From Vibrio orientalis CIP 102891 = ATCC 33934 (GTDB taxonomy: Bacteria; Pseudomonadota; Gammaproteobacteria; Enterobacterales; Vibrionaceae), in contig NZ_ACZV01000004.1 in NCBI RefSeq assembly GCF_000176235.1, positions 1,054,001-1,118,000 on the forward strand: DNA of 64,000 nt. The letters run 5' to 3'. The notes under the pieces were generated by a model that made no database searches, was not told the DNA's origin, and saw only the letters and a list, made by a program, of their open reading frames with translations. A program made the position numbers and the translations under genes. Below are positions 16,180 through 25,699 of the stretch, piece after piece (position 1 is the stretch's first letter; each line of letters begins with the position of its first letter).

Positions 16180-16344
16180 ATGAGAAAATTCTACGTGGTC
16201 GAAGTCGTCACCACTCAATCAAAAAAACCGAAGCAAAGCTACCCGACACTCGCGCTATGCGAAACTTGTGTCGGCAAGCATTTCGTCATTAGCGAAGGGG
16301 AAAGAACCTACCAAGCTTGTGCTGAGTGCGGAGAAGACGATTAG
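16180..16344 (+). CDS. Small zinc-ribbon-like protein (54 residues)
   Basis: A 54-residue acidic-tailed protein starting M-R-K-F-Y-V-V-E-V-V. It has two Cys pairs, C-E-T-C at about residues 28-31 and C-A-E-C at about 47-50, spaced as in a small zinc ribbon. The same frame is open upstream to a TTG at 16135, but the upstream residues are unlike a conserved start. It is separated from the ABC-F gene by a hairpin and from the DUF3297 gene by 78 bp. Function unknown; such ribbons often bind protein or nucleic acid. Confidence 0.65.
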   Translation: MRKFYVVEVVTTQSKKPKQSYPTLALCETCVGKHFVISEGERTYQACAECGEDD

Positions 16345-16422
16345 TAACCACTTACTCTATCTTGTCGCCGCGCTTGGTATTGTCTACAATGCGTCACCTT
16401 AAATATATTGCAGGTCATAATC

Positions 16423-16671
16423 ATGAGCGATAACAACGCTAAGCCAGAGTTGCCAGATCACCTTTCAGGTAACCCACGTAGCCCACACTTTGTAAAAGAG
16501 TGTTTTGAGCACCACATCGGTATCCGCCTAAACGGCAAAGAGCGTACTGATGTTGAAGAGTACTGCGTGAGTGAAGGTTGGGTAAAAATCCCTTCACCAA
16601 AAGCAAAAGATCGCTGGGGTAACCCAATGCTGATCAAACTAAAAGGCGAAGTAGAAGCGTTCTACAAATAA
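16423..16671 (+). CDS. DUF3297 family protein (82 residues)
   Basis: An 82-residue soluble protein recognised by S-G-N-P-R-S-P-H-F-V near the start, then G-I-R-L-N-G-K-E-R and the end segment R-W-G-N-P-M-L-I-K-L-K-G. These match the conserved gammaproteobacterial family DUF3297 of unknown function. ATG 16423 is used; an upstream TTG at 16408 is in frame. Followed by a strong terminator, so it is probably a single-gene unit. Confidence 0.85.
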   Translation: MSDNNAKPELPDHLSGNPRSPHFVKECFEHHIGIRLNGKERTDVEEYCVSEGWVKIPSPKAKDRWGNPMLIKLKGEVEAFYK

Positions 16672-16701
16672 TCCTCTTAGTGATGATGATTACTCGTTTA
16701 A

Positions 16702-16726
16702 AAGACAGCCTAGTGCTGTCTTTTTT
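16702..16726 (+). terminator. Rho-independent terminator after the DUF3297 gene
   Basis: AAGACAGC (16702-16709) and GCTGTCTT (16715-16722) form the stem, followed by a T run to 16726. Confidence 0.9.
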
Positions 16727-16837
16727 GCCATTTAGCACCGCTGTTTCTGTTCAAGCTCATTATATTGAGCGCGTTTGTTGATTTTCCTCTCAGAAGCGAT
16801 AGAATCCCATTCGCTTAATTGCAAACGTTTAATTTAT

Positions 16838-16981
16838 TCTCAGGGCGGGGCGAAATTCCCCACCGGCGGTATTCCTTAGCTATATTCGGTTTAAGGTGAG
16901 CCCGCGAGCGCTCGATTCGTCGAGGTCAGCAGATCTGGTGAAAACCCAGAGCCGACGGTTATAGTCCGGATGAGAGAGAAT
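16838..16981 (+). ncRNA. FMN riboswitch (RFN element) upstream of ribB
   Basis: The conserved FMN aptamer can be read in order: CAGGGCGGGG, CGAAATTCCCCACCGGCGGT, GAGCCCGCGAGCG, GATCTGGTG, CAGAGCCGACGGTTATAGTC and GGATGAGAGAGAA. It binds FMN and represses ribB expression. Downstream, before the ribB Shine-Dalgarno TAGGAG, a CACCA/TGGTG stem (16992-17015) and a second TGGTGAT near 17073 offer alternative pairings that could form the expression platform. Confidence 0.95.
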
Positions 16982-17097
16982 GAAAAGACATCACCATACT
17001 CTGTATGCCGTGGTGCATTTCGTTTTAGCTGGAGTTCATTTATCGAGGCTCCGGTGCTCATGCATGCCCTGATTCTGGTGATATTTAGGAGTTAACC

Positions 17098-17754
17098 ATG
17101 AATCAGTCATCACTTCTTGCCGAATTCGGCGACCCAATTACACGCGTTGAAACTGCACTCGTAGCCTTAAAAGAAGGCCGTGGTGTTCTTCTTCTTGATG
17201 ATGAAGACCGCGAAAACGAAGGCGACATCATATACTCGGTCGAGTCTTTAACTACCGCTCAAATGGCACTGATGATCCGTGAATGTAGCGGCATCGTTTG
17301 TCTATGTTTACCAGAAGAGCAAGCGGATCGCCTAGAGCTAACGCCTATGGTCAAAGACAACAACAGTGCTAACCAAACAGCATTTACTGTCTCTATTGAG
17401 GCCAAAGTTGGTGTCACAACTGGGGTATCTGCTCAAGACCGCGTTACCACGATTAAGACTGCAGCCAACCCAACGGCGAAAGCCTCTGACCTTGCTCGCC
17501 CTGGTCACGTATTCCCTCTACGTGCGCGTAAAGGCGGCGTTTTAACTCGTCGTGGTCACACAGAAGGTACTATTGACTTGATGCAAATGGCAGGTCTACA
17601 ACCAGCAGGCGTACTGTGTGAAGTGACAAACCCTGATGGCAGCATGGCAAAAGCACCAGAGATCGTCGCCTTTGGTAAGCTGCACAATATGCCAGTACTG
17701 ACCATTGAAGATATGGTGATGTATCGTCAGCAGTTTGATCTAAAACTGGCGTAG
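17098..17754 (+). CDS. ribB: 3,4-dihydroxy-2-butanone 4-phosphate synthase
   Basis: A 218-residue cytoplasmic enzyme converting ribulose 5-phosphate to 3,4-dihydroxy-2-butanone 4-phosphate and formate, the four-carbon precursor of riboflavin. Family signatures are [10 protein letters not shown] near residue 37 (metal and substrate acid loop), S-G-I-V-C near 65, and R-R-G-H-T-E-G-T near 150. It is a stand-alone RibB with no fused RibA domain, of normal length. An FMN riboswitch controls it. The GTP cyclohydrolase II function is supplied elsewhere in the window, at 37937. Confidence 0.97.
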   Translation: MNQSSLLAEFGDPITRVETALVALKEGRGVLLLDDEDRENEGDIIYSVESLTTAQMALMIRECSGIVCLCLPEEQADRLELTPMVKDNNSANQTAFTVSIEAKVGVTTGVSAQDRVTTIKTAANPTAKASDLARPGHVFPLRARKGGVLTRRGHTEGTIDLMQMAGLQPAGVLCEVTNPDGSMAKAPEIVAFGKLHNMPVLTIEDMVMYRQQFDLKLA

Positions 17755-17767
17755 CACCCATTCTGAC

Positions 17768-17792
17768 ACTAGGCGAGTCCTACTCGCCTAGT
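17768..17792 (+). terminator. Hairpin after ribB
   Basis: ACTAGGCGAGT (17768-17778) pairs perfectly with ACTCGCCTAGT (17782-17792) over a 3-nt loop, a very stable stem. No T-tail follows directly, but its place just after ribB suggests a terminator or RNA-stabilising end. Confidence 0.65.
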
Positions 17793-17895
17793 CATTGTGA
17801 TTCTTTTCAATATCTCCGTTACTCTTCTCACTTCGCATACCCAACAATATCGGACTAAACTTTTAGCTTATACCTACGCCAATATTTGAGGGCTC

Positions 17896-20115
17896 ATGGA
17901 GAACAAGGCTGAATCAACTGACGACTTAATGCTCATCATTGAAGATGACAACCCAACAGATTTACCTACGCTACCCTCTCACACTTGGCGGATTCTTGTT
18001 GTCGATGACGATGCTGACGTCCATGAAGCGACAAAGCTTGCGCTCAAGGGATTGATTGTTGAGGAGCGGCCACTTGAATTGATACATGCCTACTCCGCTA
18101 AAGAAGCACAGCAATGCCTGACAAACGAACGTGATATTGGTGTCGTGCTCCTTGATGTGGTGATGGAAACGGAACACGCTGGCTTGGATCTAGTCGAAAT
18201 CATCCGCGATAAGCTTGAGCTCAAAGCCATTCGAATCGTCTTACGTACCGGCCAACCTGGTTATGCCCCCGAAATGGAAACCATTCGGCGCTACGACATC
18301 AATGATTACCGAACGAAACCAGAGCTTACGCGAGTTCGTCTCTTTACCATCCTAACGAGTGCTATACGAGCGTATAAACAGATACGAAATCAACAAATTA
18401 TGCGCCAAGGACTCGAAAAAGTCGTCAAGGCCAGTACTGAACTCGCCCACCTGCATGGTCTAAGAATGTTTGCTGAAGGAGCGGTTAAACAGATTAGCGC
18501 TATCATCCAGATCGAACCTGATGGTTTAATCTGCGTTCAGGAGCCCTCAAACAATCAAGGAGAAAGTGCCCAAATCATCGCAGCGGCTGGGCGTTATAGC
18601 CAATTTGTCCATTCACCACTCGACACGTTAGATTCGCATAAAATAAGAGAGTCAATCATGCGCTGTCTAGAAAGCCGCACCAGCCTACTTGAAACTGGGC
18701 TCACTCTCTATTTCTCCACTGAGCAGGGTAGAGGGTTGGCTGCCTACGTCGATATCCATCGTCCACTTGAAGATCTTGATCGCCACTTACTTGAAGTTTT
18801 TTGTGCCAATCTCTCCGTTGGCTTCGATAACGTGTTGCTATACAACAAATTGGAAGAGCAAGCTTTCACTGACTCATTACTTCGCATCCCCAACCTCAAC
18901 AGCTTGCTTCGCTACCAACTATCAAACCCTAAGCTCCACCACTCGTCGTTACTCGCCTTAGTCGACATCGATGACTTCTCCGCCTTCAATGACAGCTTTG
19001 GTCACAAAGTTGGAGACCTCTTACTCAAAGCCGTCGCTCACCGTCTTACTTTGGCTTTTCCAAACTGCTTCCTTGCTCGTGGAGGCAGCGATGTCTTTGC
19101 CCTGATTGGTAATGCAGAAGAAATGGACACCCGTAGCATACTCAATGTCTTCGATGAGAGCTTTTTCATTGACAGTCAGCCGTTCAAAATCATGGCTAGT
19201 GTTGGTGAAGTGGAATTAAATGAGCAAGACAATGCCAATCTCGCAGAACGCTATAAAGATGCTCAAGTCGCGTTGAAACAGGCTAAGTTACATCACCGAG
19301 GCTCAGTCATTCACTTTTCCAAAGATATGGGGCAAAGCGCCAGAGATCGAATGCTTTTACTGTCAGAGCTTAAAGAAGCCTTAGACAATAATGCCCTTTT
19401 CCTCATGTACCAACCTAAGTATCACCTTGAATCGCTTAAATTAACAGGGGTTGAGGCATTACTTCGCTGGCGCAATAAAAACGGCAACTTAGTCCCTCCT
19501 GATCAGTTTATCCCGTTGGCAGAACAGTCTGGCATGATGGTGAACATTGGCAAATTCGTACTCAAACAGGCTTGCCAGCAGTTCCATCAACTTCTGAATA
19601 GTGGCTTTGCTGATATCACCATCGCAATTAACGTCTCCCCGGCTCAGTTGGAAGAACCCGACTTCTGCGCAGACCTGAAAAGCGCGATGCAATCGAGTCA
19701 CATTCCCCCTGAGCAAGTCGAGATTGAGGTTACTGAAACCATCGCCGCAAACAATCTAGATGATATCCAACAAGCCTTAAACCGCGTCAGAGCGCTTGGC
19801 TGTAAAGTTGCAATTGATGATTTTGGAACGGGATTTTCCTCGCTCAGCATTCTTCATACCCTACCGGCCACACGATTAAAAATCGACCGAACTTTCGTTG
19901 ACGCCATGGAACAAGATGACAGCATCGCAAAAATGATTGTCAACTTGGGCCAAACGTTAGGTATGGAAGTCACTGCCGAAGGGATTGAAACTCAAGCTCA
20001 GTATCAACAATTAAAAGCATTCAACTGCGAAGAAGGTCAAGGCTGGTTATTTGCCAAAGCAATGGAGCTTGACGAGCTCATCGCATTCCTAGCTAAGCCA
20101 ATGCCGAACGACTAA
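17896..20115 (+). CDS. Response regulator with DUF3369, degenerate GGDEF and EAL domains
   Basis: A 739-residue cytoplasmic protein. Order: REC domain (residues ~30-160) with acidic pair D-D-D-A and phospho-acceptor Asp87 in L-L-D-V-V-M; a DUF3369-type region (~190-320); a GGDEF domain whose active loop reads G-G-S-D-V at about 396-400 and is therefore probably inactive; and an EAL domain starting with E520-A-L-L-R-W. The EAL domain keeps N-V-S-P, E-V-T-E, D-D-F-G-T-G, K-I-D-R and A-E-G-I-E, so it should hydrolyse c-di-GMP. It is 16 bp upstream of a histidine kinase gene, the likely partner. The degenerate GGDEF may act as a GTP sensor, as in other composite proteins. Confidence 0.9.
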   Translation: MENKAESTDDLMLIIEDDNPTDLPTLPSHTWRILVVDDDADVHEATKLALKGLIVEERPLELIHAYSAKEAQQCLTNERDIGVVLLDVVMETEHAGLDLVEIIRDKLELKAIRIVLRTGQPGYAPEMETIRRYDINDYRTKPELTRVRLFTILTSAIRAYKQIRNQQIMRQGLEKVVKASTELAHLHGLRMFAEGAVKQISAIIQIEPDGLICVQEPSNNQGESAQIIAAAGRYSQFVHSPLDTLDSHKIRESIMRCLESRTSLLETGLTLYFSTEQGRGLAAYVDIHRPLEDLDRHLLEVFCANLSVGFDNVLLYNKLEEQAFTDSLLRIPNLNSLLRYQLSNPKLHHSSLLALVDIDDFSAFNDSFGHKVGDLLLKAVAHRLTLAFPNCFLARGGSDVFALIGNAEEMDTRSILNVFDESFFIDSQPFKIMASVGEVELNEQDNANLAERYKDAQVALKQAKLHHRGSVIHFSKDMGQSARDRMLLLSELKEALDNNALFLMYQPKYHLESLKLTGVEALLRWRNKNGNLVPPDQFIPLAEQSGMMVNIGKFVLKQACQQFHQLLNSGFADITIAINVSPAQLEEPDFCADLKSAMQSSHIPPEQVEIEVTETIAANNLDDIQQALNRVRALGCKVAIDDFGTGFSSLSILHTLPATRLKIDRTFVDAMEQDDSIAKMIVNLGQTLGMEVTAEGIETQAQYQQLKAFNCEEGQGWLFAKAMELDELIAFLAKPMPND

Positions 20116-20131
20116 ATAGAAAGGTACTTTC

Positions 20132-22339
20132 ATGGAAGACCCTAGATGGAACAATGAAAACAATGCTAATACCAAACAATCCCAAGAGCATATCAGCTCA
20201 AAAGCGCTAATTTTCCGCCACCGATTGATGCTTTATGGCGCGCTGGCGTTAATCGTCCTACTTACTTTGGGAAACACGCTCTATCTAAGTAAGCAAATTC
20301 GCTCTCAAGTCGTCACCGAGCAAAGCCATAAAGCGCTTGAGAGTATGCTGTCACTGAATAAAACCATCTCTGTGTCATTAAATCATATCGATACTATGCG
20401 CAATGCCATCGAAACCGCTTATCTTTATCCAGAGCTAATTCCAAACAAACAATCATTTCTCTATCTGAGCGAGCAATCTAAAAACGCCCCCGCTAACGCA
20501 CCCTGGGATAACTTGCCCGAATCACTGCGTGACACCGTTGGTCAGCTCTATGTTCGCTCCAACGCTCGAGACTATTCATTCGATGCTCAAACGCTGCTTT
20601 CGATGGTTTCCGAAGTCGTCTCTACGCACCAACAACACGATGACTTTCAGTGGAGCTACTACTACGATGCAGAGCAAATTCTGACCTATATATACCCATG
20701 GCTTGGGGCTAAAGATATCCTAGGAGCGACTCAATCCGATAACATGGATGCCGCACTCGATGTTATATTTGAGGCTGGCGGAACCTTCCCTCTGGACTTG
20801 ATCAACCCAACTGCCAACCCGAAAAAAGAAAAGGTCTGGACGACACCCTATATGGATGCTGGCGGCAAAGGCATGATGATTTCCTTGCTTGCACCGACTT
20901 ATATGGATGACAAGTTTGTAGGTGCTGTTGGGACCGATATAACTCTAAAAGTACTCGATAAGATCATTACCGATAGACCCCTTGAACGGGCAAGGTTAGC
21001 CATTGTTGATGAGCAAGGTAGAGTGGTTGGTGACAGCGGAGGCAGCCTGAAAGGTAAAACCGAAGCAGTAAACCAACAAGATGTCCTGTCATTTGTGACT
21101 ATAGGTGAGGCTCACCAAGCGACGCATGCACTCCTAAACACTACCCCGCTCGGGTATTGGGCCTCTTACCAATTACCCAATACACCATGGCGGTTAGTAT
21201 TAGAAATCTCAAACAGTGATATACGTTCTTATACCTTGCAAACTCTGTTACCGAACCTAATCATGGCTACGGCGTTCACTCTATTACTATTGCTTGTTGT
21301 GCTCTATCAACACTGGAACTTCAGTAAGCCCGCATTGCGGTTAGCTCAATTCGTCGAAGAGCTGCCAAATAATTCAAATTTGATCATTCCAACGATCCCA
21401 TCTAAGTGGTCATATTGGTTCAAGCGAGCTGCGAAGACAGAACACGATCGCCGAGAGCACCTCAAAACCATCGAGCAACAAACTCGTGAACTCGAACAAC
21501 GGGTAGATGAACGCACCGTCGAACTTAGACATGCACTTGAAGTACTCGAAGCCACACAAGAAGAACTGGTCCAGTCAGAAAAACTTGCGGGACTCGGCTC
21601 ACTCGTCGCAGGGGTCGCGCACGAACTCAATACACCCATAGGCAACGCAATGGTTGTCGCGAGTAGCCTCAAAGACACCAATCAACACTTTGTTGAATCA
21701 ACCAAAGAAGGGCTGAGACGTTCGGTACTCGATAGCTATATTGAGCAAAGCTGCGATTCTGCAGAGAGTATTGAGCGCAACCTACGCCGCGCAGCAGAAC
21801 TCATTTCAAGCTTTAAACAGGTAGCAGTCGACCAATCAAGCTATCAACGTCGCTCGTTTAATCTAGACGAGATCTTACGCGAGCTTCGAGTCACCATGTC
21901 ACCAAATCTGAGCAAGAGCCAAATAGCCTTAATGGAAGAGTGTGAGGAAAACATCGTCATGGATAGCTATCCGGGTCCCCTCACCCAAGTGCTAATGAAC
22001 TTACTGTCGAATGCGATCGTTCATGCCTTCTCTGGTCAAGCTGAGAAATCTGTCACCATTCAGGGGCACTTGATTGAGGGGCAAGCCGTATTAACCATCA
22101 CGGATAACGGACAAGGGATCGAACAAGAACATCTGCAAAAGATTTTTGATCCGTTCTTCACCACTCGCTTAGGACAAGGCGGCTCAGGTCTCGGCCTCAA
22201 TATTGTCTATAACTTAGTTACTGGATTACTCGGTGGCACCATTAATGTCACCAGTGAGCTGGAAGTCGGCACATGTTTTACCTTAACACTCCCACTCAAG
22301 GCGCCGAAAGAAGAAGTTGAACAACTTGAGGTGCCATAG
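20132..22339 (+). CDS. Membrane sensor histidine kinase (Cache-type)
   Basis: A 735-residue inner-membrane kinase. One membrane helix at about 30-52, a periplasmic sensor of about 310 residues with Cache features ([11 protein letters not shown]), a second helix at about 370-390, then a long coiled coil. The H-box is [10 protein letters not shown] with His497; the N-box is [13 protein letters not shown]-binding boxes are D-N-G-Q-G-I and G-G-S-G-L-G-L-N. The E-L-N-T-P form places it with HPK4-type kinases. It is 16 bp behind the REC-EAL gene, so the two likely form a two-component system that turns a periplasmic ligand into lower c-di-GMP. Confidence 0.9.
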   Translation: MEDPRWNNENNANTKQSQEHISSKALIFRHRLMLYGALALIVLLTLGNTLYLSKQIRSQVVTEQSHKALESMLSLNKTISVSLNHIDTMRNAIETAYLYPELIPNKQSFLYLSEQSKNAPANAPWDNLPESLRDTVGQLYVRSNARDYSFDAQTLLSMVSEVVSTHQQHDDFQWSYYYDAEQILTYIYPWLGAKDILGATQSDNMDAALDVIFEAGGTFPLDLINPTANPKKEKVWTTPYMDAGGKGMMISLLAPTYMDDKFVGAVGTDITLKVLDKIITDRPLERARLAIVDEQGRVVGDSGGSLKGKTEAVNQQDVLSFVTIGEAHQATHALLNTTPLGYWASYQLPNTPWRLVLEISNSDIRSYTLQTLLPNLIMATAFTLLLLLVVLYQHWNFSKPALRLAQFVEELPNNSNLIIPTIPSKWSYWFKRAAKTEHDRREHLKTIEQQTRELEQRVDERTVELRHALEVLEATQEELVQSEKLAGLGSLVAGVAHELNTPIGNAMVVASSLKDTNQHFVESTKEGLRRSVLDSYIEQSCDSAESIERNLRRAAELISSFKQVAVDQSSYQRRSFNLDEILRELRVTMSPNLSKSQIALMEECEENIVMDSYPGPLTQVLMNLLSNAIVHAFSGQAEKSVTIQGHLIEGQAVLTITDNGQGIEQEHLQKIFDPFFTTRLGQGGSGLGLNIVYNLVTGLLGGTINVTSELEVGTCFTLTLPLKAPKEEVEQLEVP

Positions 22340-22386
22340 CTTTAGTGACTAACGGGGGGAAAGCCTGAGGCTCGGTTAATCAGTCT

Positions 22387-22435
22387 CTTTGACCAAAAGG
22401 CTATCAGTATTTACTGGTTAACCTTTTGGCCAAAG
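22387..22435. terminator. Convergent-gene inverted repeat
   Basis: CTTTGACCAAAAGG (22387-22400) and CCTTTTGGCCAAAG (22422-22435) form a 14-bp stem with one mismatch between the histidine kinase gene and the convergent exporter gene. It probably ends transcription from both sides, although neither side has a long T-tail. Confidence 0.55.
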
Positions 22436-22458
22436 ATGACTGTCGTAAGGAACTCGGT

Positions 22459-23655
22459 TTAAGCACTCATAGGCCGACTTTGCTGTTGATGGTGCTTAGA
22501 TTCAGATACAGCAAACAACGCCAACAAGACGATGGCTGTTAATGACCCCGCGAGGGAAACATAAAGTGTGCTGTAGTAGTTAAACAATTCACCCACTACG
22601 CCAACAGAAAGACTCGCGACTAACATGCTAACGTTGAGCATATTGGAGAAAAGCGTCGACGCCGTGCCTAAGCGATCTTTCATCATATCTTGCAATACAA
22701 CCATCCCGAGGGTCGCACATACCCCAATGAAGAAGCCATTCAGTACCTGCGCCATCAACATGGCGATGAACGTTGTGTTAGTAAGCATTACAGAGTAGAA
22801 GGCTACGCCACTGACAAGACCTAGCATCAGCAACTTAATCGTGCCAAAGCGCGCTGCCAGTTTTCCAGCGTAAAGCATCACTGGAATCTCACATAACGCT
22901 CCTGCACCGAATAGAAAACCGAGCCAACTTGGGTCAACTTTCAGCTCTTGCGATAGGTAAAGCGGCATGCTGGTGATGTATAAATTGTTCGCCGCAAAAG
23001 CAAACACAACCACTGAACAATATAGCGCAATCAATCCATTCGAAGTTTGACCCGCGGTCGGCGCTTGTTCCGGTAATGATTCCTCTTTAACCACGCCATT
23101 TGGTAGGTACTTGGCCATAACAAAAATCGAGAGACTGACAATCACAGCGGAAACGGTAAACGAGGCGTTGTAACCAAAAGCCGCTTTGAGCATAAATGCC
23201 ATTGGCGGACCAAATACCCAAGCAATCGCGATTCCTGCACGCATCGTAGAAAGAAAAGTCGTGCTGTCTTTCATATGGCGATCACCGTACTCACGACCTA
23301 GCGCAAACAACTGACCAAAAGAGGCGCCACTGACACTGCCGAAGACCGTCGCAATGGTGATTGCTAACCAATAGTCCCTGACAACAATAAAGCTTGAGAT
23401 GGTAATTAAATAGCAAGTCATCGCCACAAGGAGAATCGTTTTTCGTTTCCAATTGCGATCAGATTGTCTTGCTAACAACTGGGAGACCACAACCGCACTC
23501 ACCACCGCCATCACCATATATAAGCTCAACATCATTGGCGATGCCCCTAGCTCTTCAACAATAAAGAGACTCGACAAAGGGTAAAAAAAGGCCCCACATA
23601 AGCCGGTGACAAACGCAGTAATAATAAACAACATCGCCGTTTTATCTTTGAACAT
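22459..23655 (-). CDS. SET-family sugar efflux MFS transporter
   Basis: A 398-residue protein with twelve hydrophobic segments, inner membrane. The pattern F-Y-P-L-S-S-L-F-I-V-E-E-L-G, S-D-R-N-W-K-R-K-T after the second segment (MFS motif A), and F-G-P-P-M-A-F in segment 5 match the sugar efflux transporter group (SetA/SetB-like). Start ATG 23655 has AAAGGAG seven bases upstream. It is divergent from an AraC-type regulator and likely regulated by it. SET proteins export sugars or sugar analogues; the substrate here is unknown. With the candidate SgrS-like locus at 2.3 kb it is worth noting that E. coli setA lies beside sgrR/sgrS, but here the two are 20 kb apart. Confidence 0.82.
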   Translation of the reverse strand: MFKDKTAMLFIITAFVTGLCGAFFYPLSSLFIVEELGASPMMLSLYMVMAVVSAVVVSQLLARQSDRNWKRKTILLVAMTCYLITISSFIVVRDYWLAITIATVFGSVSGASFGQLFALGREYGDRHMKDSTTFLSTMRAGIAIAWVFGPPMAFMLKAAFGYNASFTVSAVIVSLSIFVMAKYLPNGVVKEESLPEQAPTAGQTSNGLIALYCSVVVFAFAANNLYITSMPLYLSQELKVDPSWLGFLFGAGALCEIPVMLYAGKLAARFGTIKLLMLGLVSGVAFYSVMLTNTTFIAMLMAQVLNGFFIGVCATLGMVVLQDMMKDRLGTASTLFSNMLNVSMLVASLSVGVVGELFNYYSTLYVSLAGSLTAIVLLALFAVSESKHHQQQSRPMSA

Positions 23656-23825
23656 AGTAGGGCTCCTTTGAGTAAGTGTGTGAGGCTACAGTCTACGCAA
23701 AGATATGCGGTTATATTGATAGTATTCGAGCCACCTCTGATACTAATCCATCAACTTTGAATCCACCTTTGACAGAAAAGCAACAATTACACTAATCTTG
23801 ACGGCGAATAAAAGGGAGAGCAGCA

Positions 23826-24713
23826 ATGAAACCGTTCATAGAAAACGTGATGGATACACCGAGCAATGATTGGATTGTTCGCGAATATCATTGCCGAGTA
23901 AAAAAAGAAGATTTTGCTTGTTCTTGGCACTATCACACCGAATATGAACTGGTCCTTTACCAAGACCCCGAATATGTATTTAGTGGCAATTACTTTGCCG
24001 GAGATGCAGTAGGCTCAGTCCATCATAATACTCTGCTCTTATATGGACCGGGGCTACCCCACATGATCACTGGCCAAATCAACGGTTCAGAAGAAAAACC
24101 GCACCACTCTGTGATTGTCTGGCTCAAGCACCACTGGATAGAAAAGCTGCAAGCGACAATCCCTGAGGCTCGCAATATCAAGCGGCTACTTGAAAACTCA
24201 GCCTATGGCATCAAATTTAGCCCCGCGATATCACAACAGGTTGCTGAACGTCTCAATGGCATTGAGCAAGTCGAACGACAGTTTCAAGCCATTCGTGTCA
24301 TTGAAGTACTACTGTTGATCGCCAATGATGCCGAGTCGTTGCGTTTATCGGCTTCCCCCTATCGAATCAGCCAAGTGTCGGGGAACAAAGAAGCACAGCA
24401 AAAGGTTCAACTGGCGACTCGTTATATCGAAAACAACTACGCGGATACAATTCGAATCTCTGACCTTGGTCGGTATTTGCATATGAGCGAAAGCTCCGCC
24501 TATCGCTTGTTTGAAAAGCACTACGGCGTCAGTTTTTCTGATCACCTAAAGCAATTTCGCATCGGCAAAGCCTGCGAATTGCTCGCCAGTACCGCGCAAC
24601 CTATCGCACTCATTGCCGAGAAAACGGGTTTTCAGAACTTGTCTAATTTCAACAGGCAGTTCAAAACAGTAAAAGAGATGACCCCGAGTCAATTTCGTAG
24701 ACGATTTCAATAA
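23826..24713 (+). CDS. AraC-family transcriptional regulator with cupin domain
   Basis: A 295-residue regulator. Residues ~15-120 are an AraC-type cupin ligand domain (S-W-H-Y-H-T-E-Y-E-L opens it), and residues ~195-295 hold the paired helix-turn-helix (I-S-D-L-G-R-Y-L-H-M-S-E-S-S-A-Y-R-L-F and I-A-L-I-A-E-K-T-G-F-Q-N-L-S-N-F-N-R-Q-F). It has a GGGAGAG site before ATG 23826. It is transcribed away from the SET-type exporter with a 170-bp shared promoter region, the standard arrangement for a local regulator responding to a sugar-like ligand. Confidence 0.88.
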   Translation: MKPFIENVMDTPSNDWIVREYHCRVKKEDFACSWHYHTEYELVLYQDPEYVFSGNYFAGDAVGSVHHNTLLLYGPGLPHMITGQINGSEEKPHHSVIVWLKHHWIEKLQATIPEARNIKRLLENSAYGIKFSPAISQQVAERLNGIEQVERQFQAIRVIEVLLLIANDAESLRLSASPYRISQVSGNKEAQQKVQLATRYIENNYADTIRISDLGRYLHMSESSAYRLFEKHYGVSFSDHLKQFRIGKACELLASTAQPIALIAEKTGFQNLSNFNRQFKTVKEMTPSQFRRRFQ

Positions 24714-24734
24714 CTTAACAATGGTGTTAAAAAA

Positions 24735-24757
24735 AACGCCTCAAATATTGAGGCGTT
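24735..24757 (-). terminator. Bidirectional terminator between araC-type gene and ABC operon
   Basis: AACGCCTCAA (24735-24744) and TTGAGGCGTT (24748-24757) form a 10-bp stem. On the minus strand it is followed by eight T (24736-24729), so it chiefly ends the ABC-transporter operon. Confidence 0.85.
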
Positions 24758-24848
24758 ATGGAAATAGCAAGTCAGGGGATTATTGCCTACTAGGACATAT
24801 GGACAGAACCTAAACAGTTGACTTGCCCTACTCCAAAAATCGATAAAC

Positions 24849-25697
24849 CTACTCCTTGATCCCGCGAATCTTCACATTGCGTCGGCGTAAAATTTCTAGC
24901 GTAAGCAGCAGCATGACTGACATGCAGATCAGCAGTGTCGCCACGGCAAGAATGGTTGGACTGATTTGCTCGCGAATACCTGACCACATCTGTCTCGGTA
25001 CCGTTCTTTGTTCAACCCCGGTGATAAATAGCGCCACCACCACTTCATCAAAAGAAGTACCGAACGCGAATAGACCGCCGGAAATCATCCCCGGACGAAT
25101 CAATGGAAAGGTCACATGCCTGAAGGTATAGACTGGGTTAGCTCCTAGACTATACGCCGCTCGTACTAAACTATGATCAAAGCCGCTTAGAGTCGCTGTC
25201 ACAGTAATCACCACAAAAGGCGTCCCCAATGCGGCATGCGCTAGCACAATACCAGTGAAGGTTTGCGATAAATCCAAGCGAGTGTAGAAGAAGTACATCG
25301 CGGCAGCAGAAATGATCACCGGAACAATCATTGGCGAGATCAGAAACGCCATAATTGCATTGCGAAATGGGACGTTATTGGCTGCTAATCCCATCGCCGC
25401 CAATGTTCCGAGCACTGTCGCAACAATCGTCGCACTAATGGCGATTAAGGTACTATTTTTAAGCGCCATCAGCCACTGACTATTGGTAAACATATCAACA
25501 TACCAACGCACTGAATAAGCATCAGGGTCGAGACTTAACATCCCTTCAGTGAAGGTGAAGTAAGGCGTCGCATTAAACGAAAGCGGCACAATAATCAGGA
25601 TTGGCGCAATAAGAAACAGAAACACCAAGGTACAAAATACTAGGTAGGTCGCGTAACCCACTCGCTCGCGCATATTACAATAAGCTGGCAGTGCCAT
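24849..25697 (-). CDS. PotC-like ABC permease
   Basis: A 282-residue inner-membrane permease with about six hydrophobic segments. The EAA loop is R-A-A-Y-S-L-G-A-N-P-V-Y-T-F-R-H-V at about 180-196, as in the spermidine/putrescine-type (POPT) permeases. The start ATG 25697 has GGAGG, which lies inside the last codons of the upstream permease gene; the stop and start are 2 bp apart, so translation is coupled. Last gene of the unit. From the surrounding hydroxyproline catabolic genes the importer probably carries hydroxyproline or a related amino acid rather than polyamines (inference). Confidence 0.87.
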   Translation of the reverse strand: MALPAYCNMRERVGYATYLVFCTLVFLFLIAPILIIVPLSFNATPYFTFTEGMLSLDPDAYSVRWYVDMFTNSQWLMALKNSTLIAISATIVATVLGTLAAMGLAANNVPFRNAIMAFLISPMIVPVIISAAAMYFFYTRLDLSQTFTGIVLAHAALGTPFVVITVTATLSGFDHSLVRAAYSLGANPVYTFRHVTFPLIRPGMISGGLFAFGTSFDEVVVALFITGVEQRTVPRQMWSGIREQISPTILAVATLLICMSVMLLLTLEILRRRNVKIRGIKE

Positions 25698-25699
25698 AG

